From: Chiridota heheva
Lineage: Eukaryota; Echinodermata; Holothuroidea; Apodida; Chiridotidae
Assembly (NCBI GenBank): GCA_020152595.1
Contig: JAIGNY010001222.1
Location: 476,001 to 540,000, forward strand
DNA length: 64,000 nt
Direction: 5' to 3'
The position numbers were made by a program, and so were the translations under genes. The notes beneath the pieces were generated by a model. The model saw only the letters and a program-made list of their open reading frames with translations, was not told the origin of the DNA and ran no database searches. Within the stretch, counting starts at the first letter, position 1; every line of letters begins with the position of its first letter. Below, one piece after another: positions 23,100-35,322 of the stretch.

Positions 23100-23675
23100 A
23101 AAAACTTTTTCAATTCATATCTTTTGCATAGGGATTTTTTTGTATCTTAGCATGATTTTAACCCCATGCCACTTTTGACTTGGTCCCCACTTCCTGTAAA
23201 CAAATCATACCCATGGGAGTGGGTATAATACAGTCTGATTGTAATTGTCAGTAAATTCCAACAATAATCACATCATCTTTAAATGACTTCAATCTTGAGA
23301 TATAATTTATTGGTGACAGGTAGAAAGAAGGGGTCCAGGGCACAAAGTAATTTTTTTCAGATTTATGATACAAAACATGACATTGTGATGCAAATTTCTT
23401 AATGCAGTTTTTTCCACCCAACTTTTCAGATAAAACTAATGCCCAATTTCCAGTGTAAGTTTTATTTCTCTTAAAAGAATTAATAATACAATCAATTTTA
23501 AGTTCAAATTATATTGTTTAAAAAAATGGACTAGATTTTGATAATTTTGGCAATTTTATCAAGATATTGAATAGAAACTGTACCATAATTGCATATACAG
23601 TACAGTGTCAGTGCTCAGCATATATTACAAACAATAATACAGCAGATCGTATTACTTTGGAGAAAAATTGTTTCA

Positions 23676-24011
23676 AAGGAAAGGTTAATAAATTTGAAAG
23701 TGAACACCGGCGTGCTGATAACGCCGGCGTGCTGGTAACGTCGCCGTGCTGGTAATGCCGCCGCGCTGGTCACTTCACCGTGCTGATAACATCGCCGTGC
23801 TGATAACATTACTTCCAGTTTCAATTTTCCAAACTAATTGCGAGAAATCTGTCATGTTTTCGATAACAAATGTAGGCCTCTATGTTCAGTCCAGCGGATG
23901 TGTGATCGACAACATCGCAAATTCTCGCAATCAATACAAAAAATTGAAAACCGAAAGTGACGTTGCAAGCACCGCAAAGTTCACTTGTATTTATGGGACG
24001 ATACCTTTTCT
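23676..24011 (+). mobile_element. family C foldback MITE with left-arm expansion
   Basis: Right end GGGACGATACCTTTTCT is followed by TTAA (24012-24015); the left flank is TTCA, a decayed TTAA. The left arm holds about six units of roughly 16-17 bp, such as CGTGCTGGTAACGTCGC, at about 23708-23805. The copy at 4701 is expanded in the opposite arm. Confidence 0.75.
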
Positions 24012-24529
24012 TTAAAAATTATGATGCATTTTTGACCAAACATCGCAAATTTCCTCTAAAAGTTTTACTAATGTAAAATCATCTTTCCTAATAATTATGA
24101 TAAAGTTTTTTGCATGTAGTATAAACTGTCCTTTACATACTGTATCTCTCAACCTTACAACCTTTTTAGTGAATGATCTCTGTATTAAAGCAAGCATGTG
24201 AATTAATTGTACATCTTATCAGGGATTTCTTTGCGCATGAAATACTCTTTAATCTCTTTCCTGACATGCAAATGAAATTATCCGGGTAACTCTGACATTT
24301 GCTACCAACATTACTGTACACAGCAGTGTATCAGAGTACTGTATGTTACAACAAGTTCAGTGTATATGTTACAAGTTCCCAAGAATAATGTGTCCATGAT
24401 AATGCACTGTTCACATTAGGAATTAAAATTTGAGGGAGAATTATTGGTTTGATCAGTTAATGTATGCTGTTGTTTACATATTATGTGCTACTAAAACATT
24501 AACAACAACAACCCCTCACCTTCCCCAGG

Positions 24530-24710
24530 CAGTGGTGGCACCAGGATTTTGGTCATGGGGAAGATTAGAGAGGGGTAAATGTTTCTCATGAGATAGGGGA
24601 AACCTATAAATTGAACAAAATATTTGTCACTTTACCAACATTTCTAGGGGGCAAGTGGGAGGGCAAGGCAATTTTATGGGGAGAAAATACCCCCTGTAGC
24701 ACCACCAATG
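24530..24710. mobile_element. family G hAT-like MITE
   Basis: CAGTGGTGGCACCAGGATTT at the left and GTAGCACCACCAATG at the right are inverted ends; the body has CAAAATATTTGTCACTTTAC. No matching duplication is left. Confidence 0.65.
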
Positions 24711-25499
24711 CATCCTTGTAATTCATTTTAGGGGAATTCTAACAAAAGAGAGGAAATAATCCCCTCACTAAATGTGAACACTGTATGGATGGTATATTAA
24801 TGAGACAATCCAACACCATGATCTCAATGATCAACCAACCACCTTCCGTACATACCAGACACAATACCCAATACCACACTAGATGTATGTGATTTAAACC
24901 CAGCAAGAATGTCCAAATTACTCCACATGATATAACAATAATTGAAAATGATAATAATCTTATTAGTGCATTGCAGCTAATGAGAGAAATGAATCTCTTT
25001 TAATGTACAATTTATTTTACATTTATTATATATTAGTTGTGCTTTTCTTTCATCTAGAGTAAAATAACGAAACGGAATATCCTATTTCAAGTTAATGAAT
25101 ATGTCCTTTTTCAAACTTTGGTAATAAAAACCGTACCCTTACCATCAAAAACACTAATGATGTCCCATAATCAGAGGTCATTTATTAATGTGACTGCATG
25201 TGGGTGACAGAAAGTCAGAATGTACTGTACCATGTGGCTGAGCATATCATCCTCTTCATCAGATTCAGAAGGTTATTTAATAATGACAAGTTGGAATGTG
25301 AGATGGGAAATGGTTTTCTGGATGTACAGACACAGAATGTGCGAATAAGTGCGTTTCAGCTGATGTCACGAGGTCACATAACTTTGTTTACATCACCATT
25401 TTGTCCGGCAACACCACTGTCGTCTGCTGTACACTTAATTAGACTTACTGTACGTACGTTTGTATGTTGTTATATAAGATTATTTTTTGTAAGATAATT
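24711..25499. other. no recognisable gene; possible promoter of the THAP fragment near its end
   Basis: The last 120 bases contain GTCACGAGGTCACATAAC and ACCATTTTGTCCGG, which resemble promoter-proximal elements, but no TATA box or start site can be fixed. Confidence 0.3.
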
Positions 25500-25650
25500 A
25501 TGCCGGAATCTTGCTGTGCCGTTGGTTGCACTAATAGATTTGTGCGGGCGAATAAAAAGACATTTTCTCGATTTCCATCTGATCTTGAACGACGTTCGAA
25601 GTGGGTTTCTGCTGAACAACACGACGGTTCACACTAGAATTTGCAGCAAG
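25500..25650 (+). pseudogene. THAP zinc-finger first exon, frameshifted
   Basis: ATG at 25500 opens MPESCCAVGCTNRF, then TFSRFPSDLERRSKW. This is the start of a THAP DNA-binding domain: Cys5/Cys10, N-R after the second Cys, F-x-x-F-P-x-D with the invariant Pro at residue 26, and the invariant Trp at 35. Ten codons later the frame hits TAG (25635-25637), while TRICSK, the next THAP block (C-S-x-H, third zinc ligand), is in the neighbouring frame at 25633-25650. It ends at a good donor, AAG|GTATGT, where the His would come from the next exon. The Trp-to-Cys spacing is also shorter than in typical THAP domains. So a small deletion and frameshift have broken it. THAP domains occur in host factors and in P-type and some Kolobok transposases; which one this was is unknown. 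Confidence 0.8.
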
Positions 25651-26166
25651 GTATGTAGGCTTTGTCTGAGTATAGCGAACAATCAGCTGGCGTTAATGTT
25701 ATCGTATACCCGGTAAAAATATAAAACTTATGGAAAATATGAAGTAAAATCGGAAGCATTCAAAAATTACAATTAGTAAAATTCGCTGAACTGGTACTGG
25801 TAAAGTAGCATGTAGTATGTTTGTTGTACGTGTGATGTGACTGAGCTGTGTAAAGACGCGTGAAAAGAAACGTCGCCGCTGCCCTGCAAAATGGAGTCCA
25901 GTTGAGTTAGAGTCACGTGATGAAATCCCTCTAATGATTCACACACAGCAGTTACAATCGGTACATCTAAGGGCCTACTGTAGCATCCCACGGCAAAGGT
26001 GGTATCCTGAACAAAATTGATTATATAACAACTACTTCTTCTTTAACAAATTACTTCGTCAAATTAAATGGCTTCCACTTCCTCATAAACACTACCAAAA
26101 GATAGTCATATGCATACCGTTTATGGAGAGGGGAGGGGTGTCAGATGGCTGACATTGGACCCCAGT
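25651..26166. other. no recognisable gene
   Basis: Presumed intron after the THAP exon. GC rises at 25850-25930 (GACGCGTGAAAAGAAACGTC), with no convincing exon. Confidence 0.35.
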
Positions 26167-26450
26167 TTTGAGAATTGTCAGTAATTTTTAGGCACACTGC
26201 TAAAATTGCACAATGATATGATGGTATTTTTATTAGAAAGGGTGAAATAAAAATTAGGTACATACTATAAAAACTAACATTTTTTAAATGGGCAATATAG
26301 TTTTCTATGTCACTTTTTCATGTTTAGGTCTAGCAAGCAAATTTTTAGGCACACTGGTAAAATTTCACCATGATATGATTGGTTTTTTTGTTGGAAACGG
26401 TGAAATAAAAATCATGTATATACCAGTATATATTCCATTTTTTTTATGTC
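26167..26450 (+). repeat. diverged tandem duplication, period about 165 bp
   Basis: TTTTTAGGCACACTG...AAAATTGCACAATGATATGA near 26186 recurs as TTTTTAGGCACACTG...AAAATTTCACCATGATATGA near 26341, each followed by GGTGAAATAAAAAT. Confidence 0.75.
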
Positions 26451-26634
26451 AGATGTGAAGAGAAGGAAGCGCTTGTGGAACGTTCAGTCGGGCTAGTAAA
26501 ATGTGAGGTGAGAAAGCACAATGGGCTAGTGATAAACCATTTGTATAGCAATATCACAGAACTGTCTTCAAAATGACAAACACTTACCATCTACACTGTA
26601 CAGTGTGTAATTAAGGTTGTGGTCTTGGCGTTAA

Positions 26635-27225
26635 AGGAGAAATAACGTCTGATACAATTATTGTTTCATATGATAGAGGATACAAATCTGAACCAACTAC
26701 CAAAAACAGCAAGTCAAAATCATATTTCTATCTTTAGTTATTCATGTTTGAAGTTGACACATGGAGGCTGCCATTTTGTTCAATTCTGTATTGAAATATT
26801 GGACATGATGACATAATTTCCCCAATAGGGACATAAGAATTATAAGGTGTTTCTTTATAAATGTGATTAAAGTTTTTATTCCAAAATGATGTGACACAAA
26901 GTTTCAACAGCATGTTTTGATAATTTCATGTGTACCCAAAAAAAAATCCTCGACCCTTGCATAAAACAAAATTTTCATAACCTAGAAATCTTAAGGTAGA
27001 TTATAAAGAAATACAAAGCATTCCAACTGGACTGATGACATCATAATCTGCATGTTTTGAAATCAAAGTGGCAGCTCCCATAGTACTATTTAATAGTAGA
27101 ATTAAAGTTTTTAATAATTATACAAATTGTGTTAGATTGCTTAAGGGGGTATGAAACTTGGTCAGAAAAAGTTGTTATTTTCAATTCTATCATATGAAAT
27201 AAGGATTATGTAAGACTTTGTCTCC
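26635..27225 (+). mobile_element. family B foldback MITE
   Basis: Left AGGAGAAATAACGTCTGATA and right GACTTTGTCTCCT are inverted ends. TTAA lies at 26631-26634, and TTTA (one change) at 27226-27229. The body matches 31918-32502, 52438-53034 and 57439-58333. Non-coding. Confidence 0.85.
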
Positions 27226-27836
27226 TTTTAGCAGCATCCCATCATTTACATAGTTATATTAAATACACCCAGCTCATACATCTACCACAATAGCTCATTT
27301 TCTGCCATGAACCATGGCTTCATACCATGAATAAATTCTCAAATGGAACAATTTTCTCTTAAGAAGTATCTATTCTACTTTGTCAGTCAACTATATATTC
27401 TTTTAATACATACACACTCATTCCACTCTTGATCAATGTAAAATTGTTCATGACATGATCCCATTTTCTTCCCAGCAGTTTTAAGCCTAAAAGCCCCCCA
27501 ATTATCCACTTAATTATCATACTTTTTAGCAAAAATTGTATTCTTTTTTTCTTTTATTATAAAAATAAGATCCTTCGGGACAATTTCTGAATTTTGCTAC
27601 CGGCAGCGATGTCCTGATTATGTCAAACAACTTTAACCAAGCCGTCTGTAACATTTGCTTATGGTTTGTCTAAGGAGGTACCACTTTAGAAAGATGGTCA
27701 GACAAATTAGAGAACACACTTTGTATAATGTGTATGCACTGTATCATTCTCTTCTGGAAACACATGGGATTTCAGAATTAGAAAATATTAGCTTTACTGC
27801 ACTTTAAGTCTTGGGTATATTTCTTTCTTTGTTTCT

Positions 27837-27871
<35 letters not shown>

Positions 27872-28272
27872 CAGAACACACAAGAGAAACATTTACTTCA
27901 AAATGCTTTGTTATAGGTTCTGAAAAAAATGTATTTTTTGCATTCATTTTTCAATTTTTTTTGCAATTAAGAAAATTAAATTTTCTATAAATATATATCT
28001 TAAATTAGTCAAATTGAAGAAGTATATAGAAATGTACCAAATTATTATGAGCTAATATGGACATCATTATCTATGTTTCTCAATTAATTTTGGGCAGATT
28101 AGTCTCAATTATGTCTAAAGATTCAGTTTTGGCTCATTAACATCAATATTCTGAAACTTTAAAGTCCTGTCCTCTGCATACTTGCAGGATATTGATTGTT
28201 TTAATGATAAGTGGTTTGGAAGTTATATTACAACGTAAATTAATTCTTAAAATTCAGTCAATAATGATTTTA
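27226..28272. other. no recognisable gene
   Basis: AT-rich; includes a run of about 28 T at 27839-27867. Confidence 0.5.
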
Positions 28273-28543
28273 AAGGAAAGATATCGTCCCATAAATAGAT
28301 TCAGAAGTGAACGCTGCTGTACTGGTAACGTCACTTCCGGTTTTTAATTTTCCTTCTTGATTGCGAGAAATCTGTATTCTTATTAGTAACACATGTAGGC
28401 CCCTCACTGTATGTTTGGTCCGGTGGATGTGTGAACACTAACATGGCATATTTCTTGTAATCAATAGGCAAAATTGACACTTGGAAGTAACTGAGCATGA
28501 TGGTATTCACTTCTGAATGTATTTATGAGACGATACCTTTCCT
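28273..28543 (+). mobile_element. family C foldback MITE, unexpanded copy
   Basis: AGGAAAGATATCGTCCCATA at the left and GACGATACCTTTCCT at the right, flanked by TTAA at 28269-28272 and 28544-28547. At 271 bp it lacks the internal 17-bp arrays and shows the basic element. Confidence 0.9.
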
Positions 28544-29298
28544 TTAAGAATGTTAGCAGACCGGAGGTCACGCTTACTTTTTAAATAATATTTGCTATGA
28601 GTTGGGTGTTTCTTTTGACTGTAAACCTTGCACTGCATCACCCCCTGCTTTACCCGCCCCCCCCCCTCCTCTCCCCCAAACACCCCACAAATCAAATTAG
28701 GTTTCACACATTTTTTTCCAAACACACATGTACTGTTAGTAATGTACAGTACAGTATCACAAGCTACATGTATTCATTCCTACTTTTCTGCACACTAACA
28801 TTATATTGAAACAGGACTCAAAACTGCATTTTTTGTACATGCAAAAAAACAACTATGCGTGAAAACTTTTAGCAGATAAATAATAGTACTGTAAGTTGAT
28901 ACGTTCATACCTTTATTCCGATCCACAAAAATAAAAACAAATAATCAGAACAAAATTAAACATTGAAAACGTTGAGTAACTGTCACTACTCAAAAATAAA
29001 CAAACGTTTACATGTTGCGCTCCAATTATGTCAGTCTTCTTTGTAAACAAAACAAACCTCGGTATTACAAGGATGCTTGTCAACGAAGCTGTAAGTCTTC
29101 TGTCCTAGAAAGCAAACAAGCTTTTTCTATAATAAACACTTACACATTGCAAATTGGCACAGTTTCTGTATAAATATGGAGTTTCAGAAAAGGAAAATAA
29201 ATATCTTGTTTTTACAATGTTCTAAGTTATTCATTGTTCTACATTACTTAAAGGTATATGACGTGGGTAATTAAGTAGTAACTTTTGCTCGGAACTGA
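28544..29298. other. no recognisable gene
   Basis: AT-rich unique sequence with a C-rich patch at 28648-28690. Confidence 0.5.
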
Positions 29299-29865
<567 letters not shown>

Positions 29866-30129
29866 TTTGCTAGATTATTGTTATAAAGAATAAATAAACC
29901 ATCAAAACATCATTTCTAGAAAATTAATGATTCGAAAGAAACTGAATTTTTAATTATTTTCTAACATTTGGATGGGCAATCCATCATACAGTACATGTAG
30001 ATCTTTTTTGCGCAACCTCTGTTATAATTTGTTCTTGCCAATTTTCCCACTAATAACATATAAAGTCATGGACATACACTTGTACTGTAAGTAAGCAAGC
30101 AATGAAACTTTTTCACATCCATACCCTAC

Positions 30130-30430
30130 ATGTACTGTACTGTAGGTGGAATTAATTCTAAAATTTCCAACGGTTCTGAATAAAGGTGTCAAAAAGGTGT
30201 CAAAAATCTTCCCACGAAAAATTGTGACAGAAATAATATTAATGTAGTGCATCTTTATTTGCTTCCCTCTGCCACAATTTAATGTACTACTCATCCCACA
30301 ATTACATGGGAGACGTTTTAAGAGCACATATGTAATATATTACACTGTTGCTTACTTAATAAATCTTTTACAAAATTATCAAATAAAATAATTTATGAAA
30401 AAAATCATTCTTCCCACAAATTCCACTTCT
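30130..30430 (-). mobile_element. family J repeat, copy 3, inverted
   Basis: GGAATTAATTCTAAAATTTC and AACGGTTCTGAATAAAGG at the left are the reverse complement of the right end of copy 2; TTAAGAGCACATATGTAATA also matches inverted. Copies 2 and 3 thus form an inverted pair about 270 bp apart. Confidence 0.6.
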
Positions 30431-30604
30431 TTACTACCACCAAAAACCGTAGAATTTGTTCTCAAATCCAATTCTAATCTCTGTGAAATTTAGAAAATCT
30501 CTCATAAGCCATTTTAATTCAAATCGTATACTATAAAACAACGCAAATGAATTTAATTAATACAATGTGGTCAGTGATTGTACATATCAAAATATATGCA
30601 TCAC

Positions 30605-30995
30605 TAAATTGAACAGACAAAAGATTTATCAAGAAGAAATTGTCAATTAACTAATTATGGAAACATTTGTTTTGTTTCAGATGGTATACTTCAAACATTG
30701 AGGACTTCATAATAGAATATAACTTCAAAGAAACATCAAATAATTTACCATGAATAACAATCCTTTATATCCCCAGAAGAATTCACATAAATTTTATAAT
30801 CTAAATTGAACAGACCAAGATTTATTAACAATGAATTGTCAATTAACTAATTATGGAAACATTTGTTTTGTTTCAGATGGTATACTTCAAACATTGAGGA
30901 CTTCATAATAAAATATAACTTCAAACAAACATCAAATAATATACAATGAATAACAACCCTTCATATTCACAGAAGAATCCACCGCAAATTTCATC
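30605..30995 (+). repeat. tandem duplication, period about 196 bp
   Basis: AAATTGAACAGAC at 30606 and 30803 each starts a block with ATTGTCAATTAACTAATTAT and TTTCAGATGGTATACTTC. The copies are about 90 percent alike by eye, without a long open frame. Confidence 0.9.
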
Positions 30996-31269
30996 ATCTA
31001 ATTAACAATTTCAGCCTCCTTATGCTATCAATATTGCAAATAGAGCAGCGAAGATACTTAAAAACCAAATCTCTGCAACAAAGGACTGTTTTAAAAATTG
31101 CTTTGATCAGTTCGATTCGTATCGTCAATCGGGGGACTCAATAAGTCCACCAATCAGGAGACTCAAGCATGCACACTGAGCTTACAGTGATATATGGAAG
31201 AAGCCACCATTTTGATTACGAAGTTTCAGTCATAGACGCTAATCAGTCATTTCATTGAATGTTTGTAAC

Positions 31270-31387
31270 AAAGTTTGCTTCGTTCATGTTCAATTTCACT
31301 AAAGTAAAACAACTTTGTTACTATCACGAAGTTTGCTTCGTTCATGTTCAATTTCACTAAAGTAAAACAACTTTGTTACTATCACGA
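31270..31387 (+). repeat. exact tandem duplication, period about 58 bp
   Basis: GTTTGCTTCGTTCATGTTCA through ACTTTGTTACTATCACGAA occurs twice in a row with no visible difference. Confidence 0.93.
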
Positions 31388-31917
31388 AGTTATCTCAAAA
31401 TAATTTTCGCAATTCTTCAAGTTATTTCTCATAATTTCAGAAAACCTTGTTTAAGTGCGACTGCCTAACGGTAACACATAATAAGAATTCATCACTTTTC
31501 TTCAAATTTCTGGAAAATAGCACGGTGAATTTTTAAAGCGTACGGTGAAAAGATCATTTATATGCCATTATTTTATATCGTGAAGAAAAATTTGAACCCT
31601 TTGCAGTGGTTGAGTTCCCCGCACTCGAAATGTGTCTGATTCTTATGTTATTCTAGTATACAAACTTTGAATTTGGATAGATGCATTGTGGGATAATTCT
31701 GTAAAGGATTCCTTGATCGGAAAAACAAAACTGTTCTCCCAATCGGGGGTACAAACCAGACTGTTCATGTTGTAGCAGCTCAAGTTTTCAAAGGACTTCT
31801 AGAGTTATATAGCCCATTAGAAAGAGTAAAACATTTCGGTAGAAAAGTTTTTAAAATTCAGATTTATGGCTAATTAAAGTTAAAGTAAAACAATAGAAAG
31901 GCTGTTCTTACAGTTAA

Positions 31918-32502
31918 AGGAGACATAAAGTCTGATACAATCCTTATTTCATATGTTAGAGGATACAAATCTTAACAAACTGCCAAAAACAGCAAGTCAA
32001 AATCTCATTCCTATCTCACATTATTCATGTTTGAATTCAAAACGTGGAGGCTGCCATTTTGTTCAATTCTATAATTTATGCATGATGACATAATTTCCCC
32101 AATTCCTAGAGACATAAGAATTATAATAAATTTCTTTATAAATGTGATTACAAATTTTATTCCAAAATGATGTGAAAGTTTTAACAGCATGTTTTGATAA
32201 TTTCATGTGTTTTACACAAAAATTTCCTTGACCCTTACAAAGAAAAAGTTTTTCATAAGCTAGAAAACTTGAGGTAGATTATAAAAAAAAATACAAAGCA
32301 TTCTTACATCCTGCTGGGCTGATGACATTGTTTTGAAATCAAAATGGTAGCTCCCATGGTACTATTAAGTAGTAGTATTAAAGTTTTTAATAATTACAAA
32401 AATGTTTTAGATTGCTTTGGGAGTTATAAAACTCTGTCAGTACATTTGTTATTTTCAATTCTATTATATGAAATAAGAATTATGTCAGACTTTATGTCTC
32501 CT
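31918..32502 (+). mobile_element. family B foldback MITE with intact TTAA duplication
   Basis: AGGAGACATAAAGTCTGATA at the left, GACTTTATGTCTCCT at the right; TTAA at 31914-31917 and 32503-32506. Internal arms fold back. Non-coding. Confidence 0.92.
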
Positions 32503-33827
32503 TTAATTTGAAGAAGAAAAAAAAAAGGGGGAATGGTTTCCTAATTTTGACAAGACTTATTCTATATTGTATTATTGTTACTGTACCAACATGTATATCT
32601 GCAACTCTAAACATTTCCAATGTATTGCAGAGCAAGTTTTATAGATATAAAAATCAAAGCAAGGACTAAACTTCTTACTGTGTATTCTTCCTCGTAATCA
32701 GTCAATCCCTTTTTTCAGGAATTATAATCCATCGAAATATATAAAAGCCTCATTATAAAAAGATTAACTACCAGGGGAAAGCGTTTGAAAAACAAAACAA
32801 TTACAATTTGAGAGACAGATTAAACTAACCTTAACAACGGACATTTACCTCCATACTCTCAACTCACGCCCTCTAAGGAAATAAACTTATATGATTTGAT
32901 GTCCGACCGTCATCAATGCACGCTCAATATGGCATATTACTGCAGGTGGACTTCTTGACCTAATTGCAGGACCAATCCTGGTGGTCTTGGGGGATATTTA
33001 AGCAATCTAAGGTAATTCAGTCTAATTTACATTTCAAATATCTGGTCTACAAATTTTAACTTTTTTTAGATTTGACCATGAGTCAAATCGAGGCTAATGA
33101 AATCACTCAATCAGACTGTAAAGAGATACTTAAATGATGTTGCCTGCTTTGAAATTTCGTACAATTTAAAAACCACTTATAAATTGAAATCTGGAGCATG
33201 TTCTATTTGCAGTGGATCCATAATAATGAGAGAAAAAATCTCAGTCAGAATGCTTATCCGAAATTTCTTCATGACGAAAAATCGATTTGGTTGACAATCG
33301 TTGGAAAGAGTATAACTAACAATTACATCACTGTATATTTACTTGAATTATTTAATGTCAAATTTTAATACATCTGTTTATGTTCATTTTGTCACAGAAT
33401 TTTGAAAATGTCACAGAATGTCAGAGATTTTTGGACAATGAAATTTTGTCACAAAATGTCACCACGTCACAGACTATCCATTCTCTAGATATGAATGTGT
33501 ACTACACTAAGTGAAAACGTGTAGTGATTCAAGTGTACAGTAGGTCTCAAGTGGAATGTATGAAATTATTCTTGACTTATCAAGAAAACAAATCAACCTA
33601 GTATTCTAAATTTGACAACGAAAGCCTTCACATTTTACAAGACCGTATTAAATAGAAGTTTCGGTGTCATGACTAAGATAAATAATACTTTTGTGGATTT
33701 AGTCAAAAAAAAATATGATTATTATTGTTCTGAGTCAAATTCTCTCATGGTACAGTATGCTGAGTCATTTAGGAAGCCCACACATTTCATATGATAATCT
33801 TGAACCATTCTCAATGTACAGGTAGAT
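32503..33827. other. no recognisable gene
   Basis: AT-rich. Frames near 32905-33000 (+) are open in two phases without splice signals and are not called. Confidence 0.45.
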
Positions 33828-34091
33828 CTATGAATCTGTACACAGACTGTACTGTACTAAAATTCCAATAAAAACCATGAAAATAGCCCAAATTTCCGTC
33901 AAATACCTCAGGGCTGTAGCACCATAGTATATTGGTGCAGCGATGGTCTTGATAGTGGTCCGGCGGGATTCGAGGAGCAGAAGACGTAGTCCTCGCACTT
34001 TCATAATCCCAGCGGTAAAGTGGTACGGCGAACACTGCGCCAACTGCACCGGCTCCGACGGGCCTGAATTACCTATTCTTAGCAAGATCAT
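33828..34091 (-). CDS. candidate small membrane protein or exon, unidentified
   Basis: An 87-codon - strand frame from ATG at 34089-34091. The N-terminal half is basic (KVRGLRLLLLESRRTT); the C-terminal half holds a probable membrane segment (YLTEIWAIFMVFIGILV). The interval is richer in GC and CpG than its surroundings, which sets it apart from neutral DNA. A second - strand frame after CAG at 34054 (beginning PVGAGAVGAVFAVPLYRWDY) is open to a GAG|GTATTT donor near 33905 and is an equally possible exon reading. The + strand is open too, so frame cannot be decided from sequence alone. No family is recognised. Confidence 0.25.
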   Translation of the reverse strand: MILLRIGNSGPSEPVQLAQCSPYHFTAGIMKVRGLRLLLLESRRTTIKTIAAPIYYGATALRYLTEIWAIFMVFIGILVQYSLCTDS

Positions 34092-34401
34092 TGGTCAAAC
34101 GCTATCTTCTTCAAAGAGGAAAGAACAGACGACTGTTGTAATGTTCTGTTCATGAAATATGTTTACAAAGCGATTTAAAAATGACTGGTGTTGAGTCTAC
34201 ATACAACAGCTCTAGTGACTTCACACATTTACTAATAGCAATTATTAATGCATTTGACAGAAAATTAATTTAAAGGCCATCTGTCGTGACTCAAATATGG
34301 CAGCGTACCATGCAGTTATTTCAAAACGATATGGCCTGATTTAAAATTTTCACTTATTGAGAATATATTTTGTTTAATGAAAATACACAAAGACAATGAC
34401 C

Positions 34402-34801
34402 ATCATACCCCTGGCTTAGCCTGCCCCACCCGTCCATGGACCTTCCCTGCCCCTTCCCTCCATGGGCCCGCCATGACCCCCATCCTCCCGCCCCCATTTA
34501 ATTATTAGATTCAAACTTCTTTTTTTACTTAATACCTGGTAATCTTAATTAACCTCATAAATGAAATGCATGTATCTTACATGGATACAGAACACAGAAT
34601 GATAGCATAGTAAGCAATTGTCCTGTTTGGCTCACGAATGATCCTTATCAATAACAGTCAGAATAGTTTCATTCTGAGGTATGAATATAGCTCAAATCCC
34701 AGAGTCCACGCCGAAAAGACGCAGCGCTTCGCGTGCACATTAATGTGCTTCTTAACAAGTCTAGCACCCTGCCCCTTTTTAAATAAAGCTAGGGGTCTGT
34801 A
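34402..34801 (+). mobile_element. family E MITE, copy 2
   Basis: Ends near ACCCCTGGCTTAGCCTG and AAAGCTAGGGGTCTG; shared body ACATGGATACAGAACACAGA and GTCTAGCACCCTGCCCC. The first bases of the left inverted repeat have decayed. Confidence 0.75.
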
Positions 34802-34907
34802 AGACCTTTGTGGCATGTGAGGTTGATGTCACTACTGTACTACAGTATCAGTCAAGAACGACATAATTTTGTTTGAAGAAGCACTTAGCTGAAATGTAAG
34901 GGCATAT

Positions 34908-35322
34908 TCAGACCCCTACCTTGATTTGAAAAGGGGCAGGGTGCTAGACTTGTTGAGGGGCATATTAATATGCGTGTAAAGCGCTACAATTTTTCGGCAT
35001 GGAATCCAGAGGCCCTTTAAGGCTCAAACCCCTAGTGAAGGAGCTCTAGGATTTTAGCTATAATCATACCTCAGAATGAAACTATTCTAATTGATACAGT
35101 AAGGACCATTCATGAGCCAAACAGGACAATTGCTTACTATGCTATCATTCCGTGTTCTGTATCCATGTAAGGTATTCATTTAAGAGGGTTACTAAGATTA
35201 TTAAGTTTTAAAAAACAATTAAACTCTTTTTTTTCTAACGAGGGACAGGACAGACCCCAGGGGGTGAGGGCAGGGGACCAGGTAGGTCGCCACAGTGAAA
35301 CAGCAAAGCTAGGGGTCTGGCT
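34908..35322 (-). mobile_element. family E MITE, copy 3, inverted
   Basis: CAGACCCCTACCTTGATTTG at the left and CAAAGCTAGGGGTCTG at the right. It is the reverse complement of copy 2 about 105 bp away, so the two make a large inverted repeat. Confidence 0.82.

Noticed and set aside
32905..33000. Open + frame with a hydrophobic end
   Set aside because: Two phases open, no acceptor; cannot be told from chance.
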